The notes beneath the pieces are model-generated. The model had not been told where the DNA came from. It searched no databases and saw only the letters and a program-made list of their open reading frames with translations. The translations under genes were made by a program, and so were the position numbers. Positions 4,511 through 5,590 of a stretch of 5,590 nucleotides of DNA are shown here, one piece after another. The stretch's first letter is position 1. The number at the start of each line of letters is the position of its first letter. Source of the stretch: Pseudomonadota bacterium (GTDB lineage Bacteria > Desulfobacterota > Anaeroferrophillalia > Anaeroferrophillales > Tharpellaceae); assembly GCA_015486505.1 (NCBI GenBank), contig WFRP01000277.1:1-5590 (forward strand), read 5' to 3'.

Positions 4511-5590
4511 CTAAATCTTCTTCATGCCTTCCAGTACCTTTTGCGGGGTTAAAGGCAGGTTTTTGCAGCGGAAGCCGGTGGCGTTGTAGACGGCGTCGGC
4601 GATCGCCGGGGCGGTCGGCGAGACCAGGCCTTCACCCGCCTCTTTGGCACCGAAGGGGCCGTCGGGCTCGTAGGTATCGACGTGGACCGAAACCCCGGGC
4701 GGCATATCTTCGGCGCAGGGGATTTTATAATCGAGGAAGGTGGTCGTCAGGGTTTTACCCTCTTTCATAATAAACTGCTCACTCAAGGCGTAGCCTAAGC
4801 CCATATGAACCGAACCTTCAAGCTGGCCTTCAACCGCCATCGGATTGATCGGGGTGCCGCAGTCATGGGCGGTAGTCATGTATTTAACCGCAATCGCGCC
4901 GGTTTCTCTGTCAACTTCACATTCGGCCACCTGGGCGCCGAAACTGAAAGCCGGGGTAACCAGGCCCTTGTTGCGCGGGGTATAGGAGCCGTAGCCGATA
5001 ATCGGTTCGCCGCGATTGGCGCGCTGCGCCATCTTGACCGCATCGCCGAAACTTAGAGCCCGGTCGGGGCGGTTGGCGGGATAGATTTTGCCGTCACCGC
5101 AGCGTAAATCATGAATAACGTTAAGATCAAACTTCAAAGAGACCATCTTGAAAAGTTCATCCTTGATCTCCTGCGCGGCTTTGCGCACGGCATTACCGGC
5201 CATCAGGGTTACCCGGCTGCCCCAGGTGCCGAGATCGGCCTGCGGGGTGATAGCGGTATCAGCCGCGGTCAGACGGATATCGGAAACCTTAAGGCCGAGC
5301 TCTTCGGCCAGAATCTGGCGTAAGACCATATCACAGCCCTGGCCGATATCGGAGGCCATGGTCAGCAGATGAACGGTGCCGTCGTCAAAGGCGCGCACCT
5401 CGGCCCGGGTGAAGTTGTAGCGGGTGTTAAACCAGTTGAAAACCCCGCCCGAGATAAAGCTGTAACAGCCGATACCGATGCCGGAGCCCGGTTTCATATT
5501 CTCCCGTTTCTTTTTCCAGTCGGTCATCTCCGCAACTTTCAGCAGGGATTCCTTGAATCCACAACTTGAAATGGTCGCGACTCCAGGAAT
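4511..5590 (-). CDS. Molybdopterin-binding subunit, xanthine dehydrogenase/aldehyde oxidoreductase family, 5' end cut by window
   Basis: C-terminal 359 residues of the large molybdenum-cofactor subunit of a molybdenum hydroxylase, which oxidises or reduces N-heterocycles, aldehydes or aryl-CoA compounds with electrons passing through FeS and FAD partners. The frame stays open to the window edge; the ATG at 5527 is internal, since the preceding 21 residues (with SSCGFKESLLKVAE) continue family-like sequence. Visible landmarks, numbered from the edge: SDIGQG at 80-85 (cofactor loop with the conserved Gln), GTWGSRVT at 121-128, HDCGTPINPMAVEGQLEG, and GAKEAGEG at 314-321, whose Glu at 320 aligns with the catalytic base. 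It ends LPLTPQKVLEGMKKI. Family proteins have about 700-800 residues, so about half is missing. Substrate cannot be assigned. It is last in its operon; a REP-like stem-loop follows. Confidence 0.93.
   Translation of the reverse strand: MPGVATISSCGFKESLLKVAEMTDWKKKRENMKPGSGIGIGCYSFISGGVFNWFNTRYNFTRAEVRAFDDGTVHLLTMASDIGQGCDMVLRQILAEELGLKVSDIRLTAADTAITPQADLGTWGSRVTLMAGNAVRKAAQEIKDELFKMVSLKFDLNVIHDLRCGDGKIYPANRPDRALSFGDAVKMAQRANRGEPIIGYGSYTPRNKGLVTPAFSFGAQVAECEVDRETGAIAVKYMTTAHDCGTPINPMAVEGQLEGSVHMGLGYALSEQFIMKEGKTLTTTFLDYKIPCAEDMPPGVSVHVDTYEPDGPFGAKEAGEGLVSPTAPAIADAVYNATGFRCKNLPLTPQKVLEGMKKI

Noticed and set aside
4511..5527. Treating the ATG at 5527 as the start of the oxidoreductase gene
   Set aside because: The frame is open to the window edge and the upstream residues are family-like; the fragment lacks the N-terminal half of the enzyme.

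Overview
Every gene I can support lies on the minus strand. Read in transcription order (high to low coordinate) the window holds: the 3' part of a molybdopterin-binding subunit of the xanthine dehydrogenase/aldehyde oxidoreductase family (4511-5590); a two-gene accessory module, DUF6883 then DUF4926 (4026-4358 and 3771-4025); a 253-bp non-coding mobile element (3493-3745); a small cysteine-containing ORF (3239-3454); a short relic that resembles the C-terminus of a CapD-type sugar dehydratase (2955-3065); and a sulfate-activation cluster cysC (2349-2942), cysD (1240-2157), cysN (1239 to the window edge).

The core genes have moderate GC, the cys proteins are clearly bacterial, and compact intergenic repeats are common. 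This suggests a Gram-negative environmental bacterium. A Desulfobacterota/Desulfuromonadales-like lineage would fit the gene mix and repeat style, but no marker gene proves it.

The metabolic block is the cys cluster. CysD and CysN form ATP sulfurylase (sulfate to APS, with GTP hydrolysis) and CysC phosphorylates APS to PAPS. cysD and cysN abut exactly (TAG followed by ATG). cysC is separated from cysD by 191 bp that carry a hairpin-forming array of 8-bp repeats. No PAPS or sulfite reductase is visible, so the end use of PAPS (cysteine synthesis or sulfation of a polymer or lipid) is open; the CapD-like relic directly upstream of cysC hints at a surface-polysaccharide ancestry.

The middle of the window (about 3485-4492) looks like an accessory insertion zone. 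It contains a MITE-like element with perfect 15-bp terminal inverted repeats starting GTAA and a perfect 8-bp target duplication (the signature of IS66-family transposition), internal 26-bp tandem repeats, the more AT-rich DUF6883/DUF4926 pair, and a REP-like 15-bp inverted repeat just after the oxidoreductase gene. The strongest new observation is the IS66-type MITE. The DUF pair is the best candidate for a poorly described functional system.
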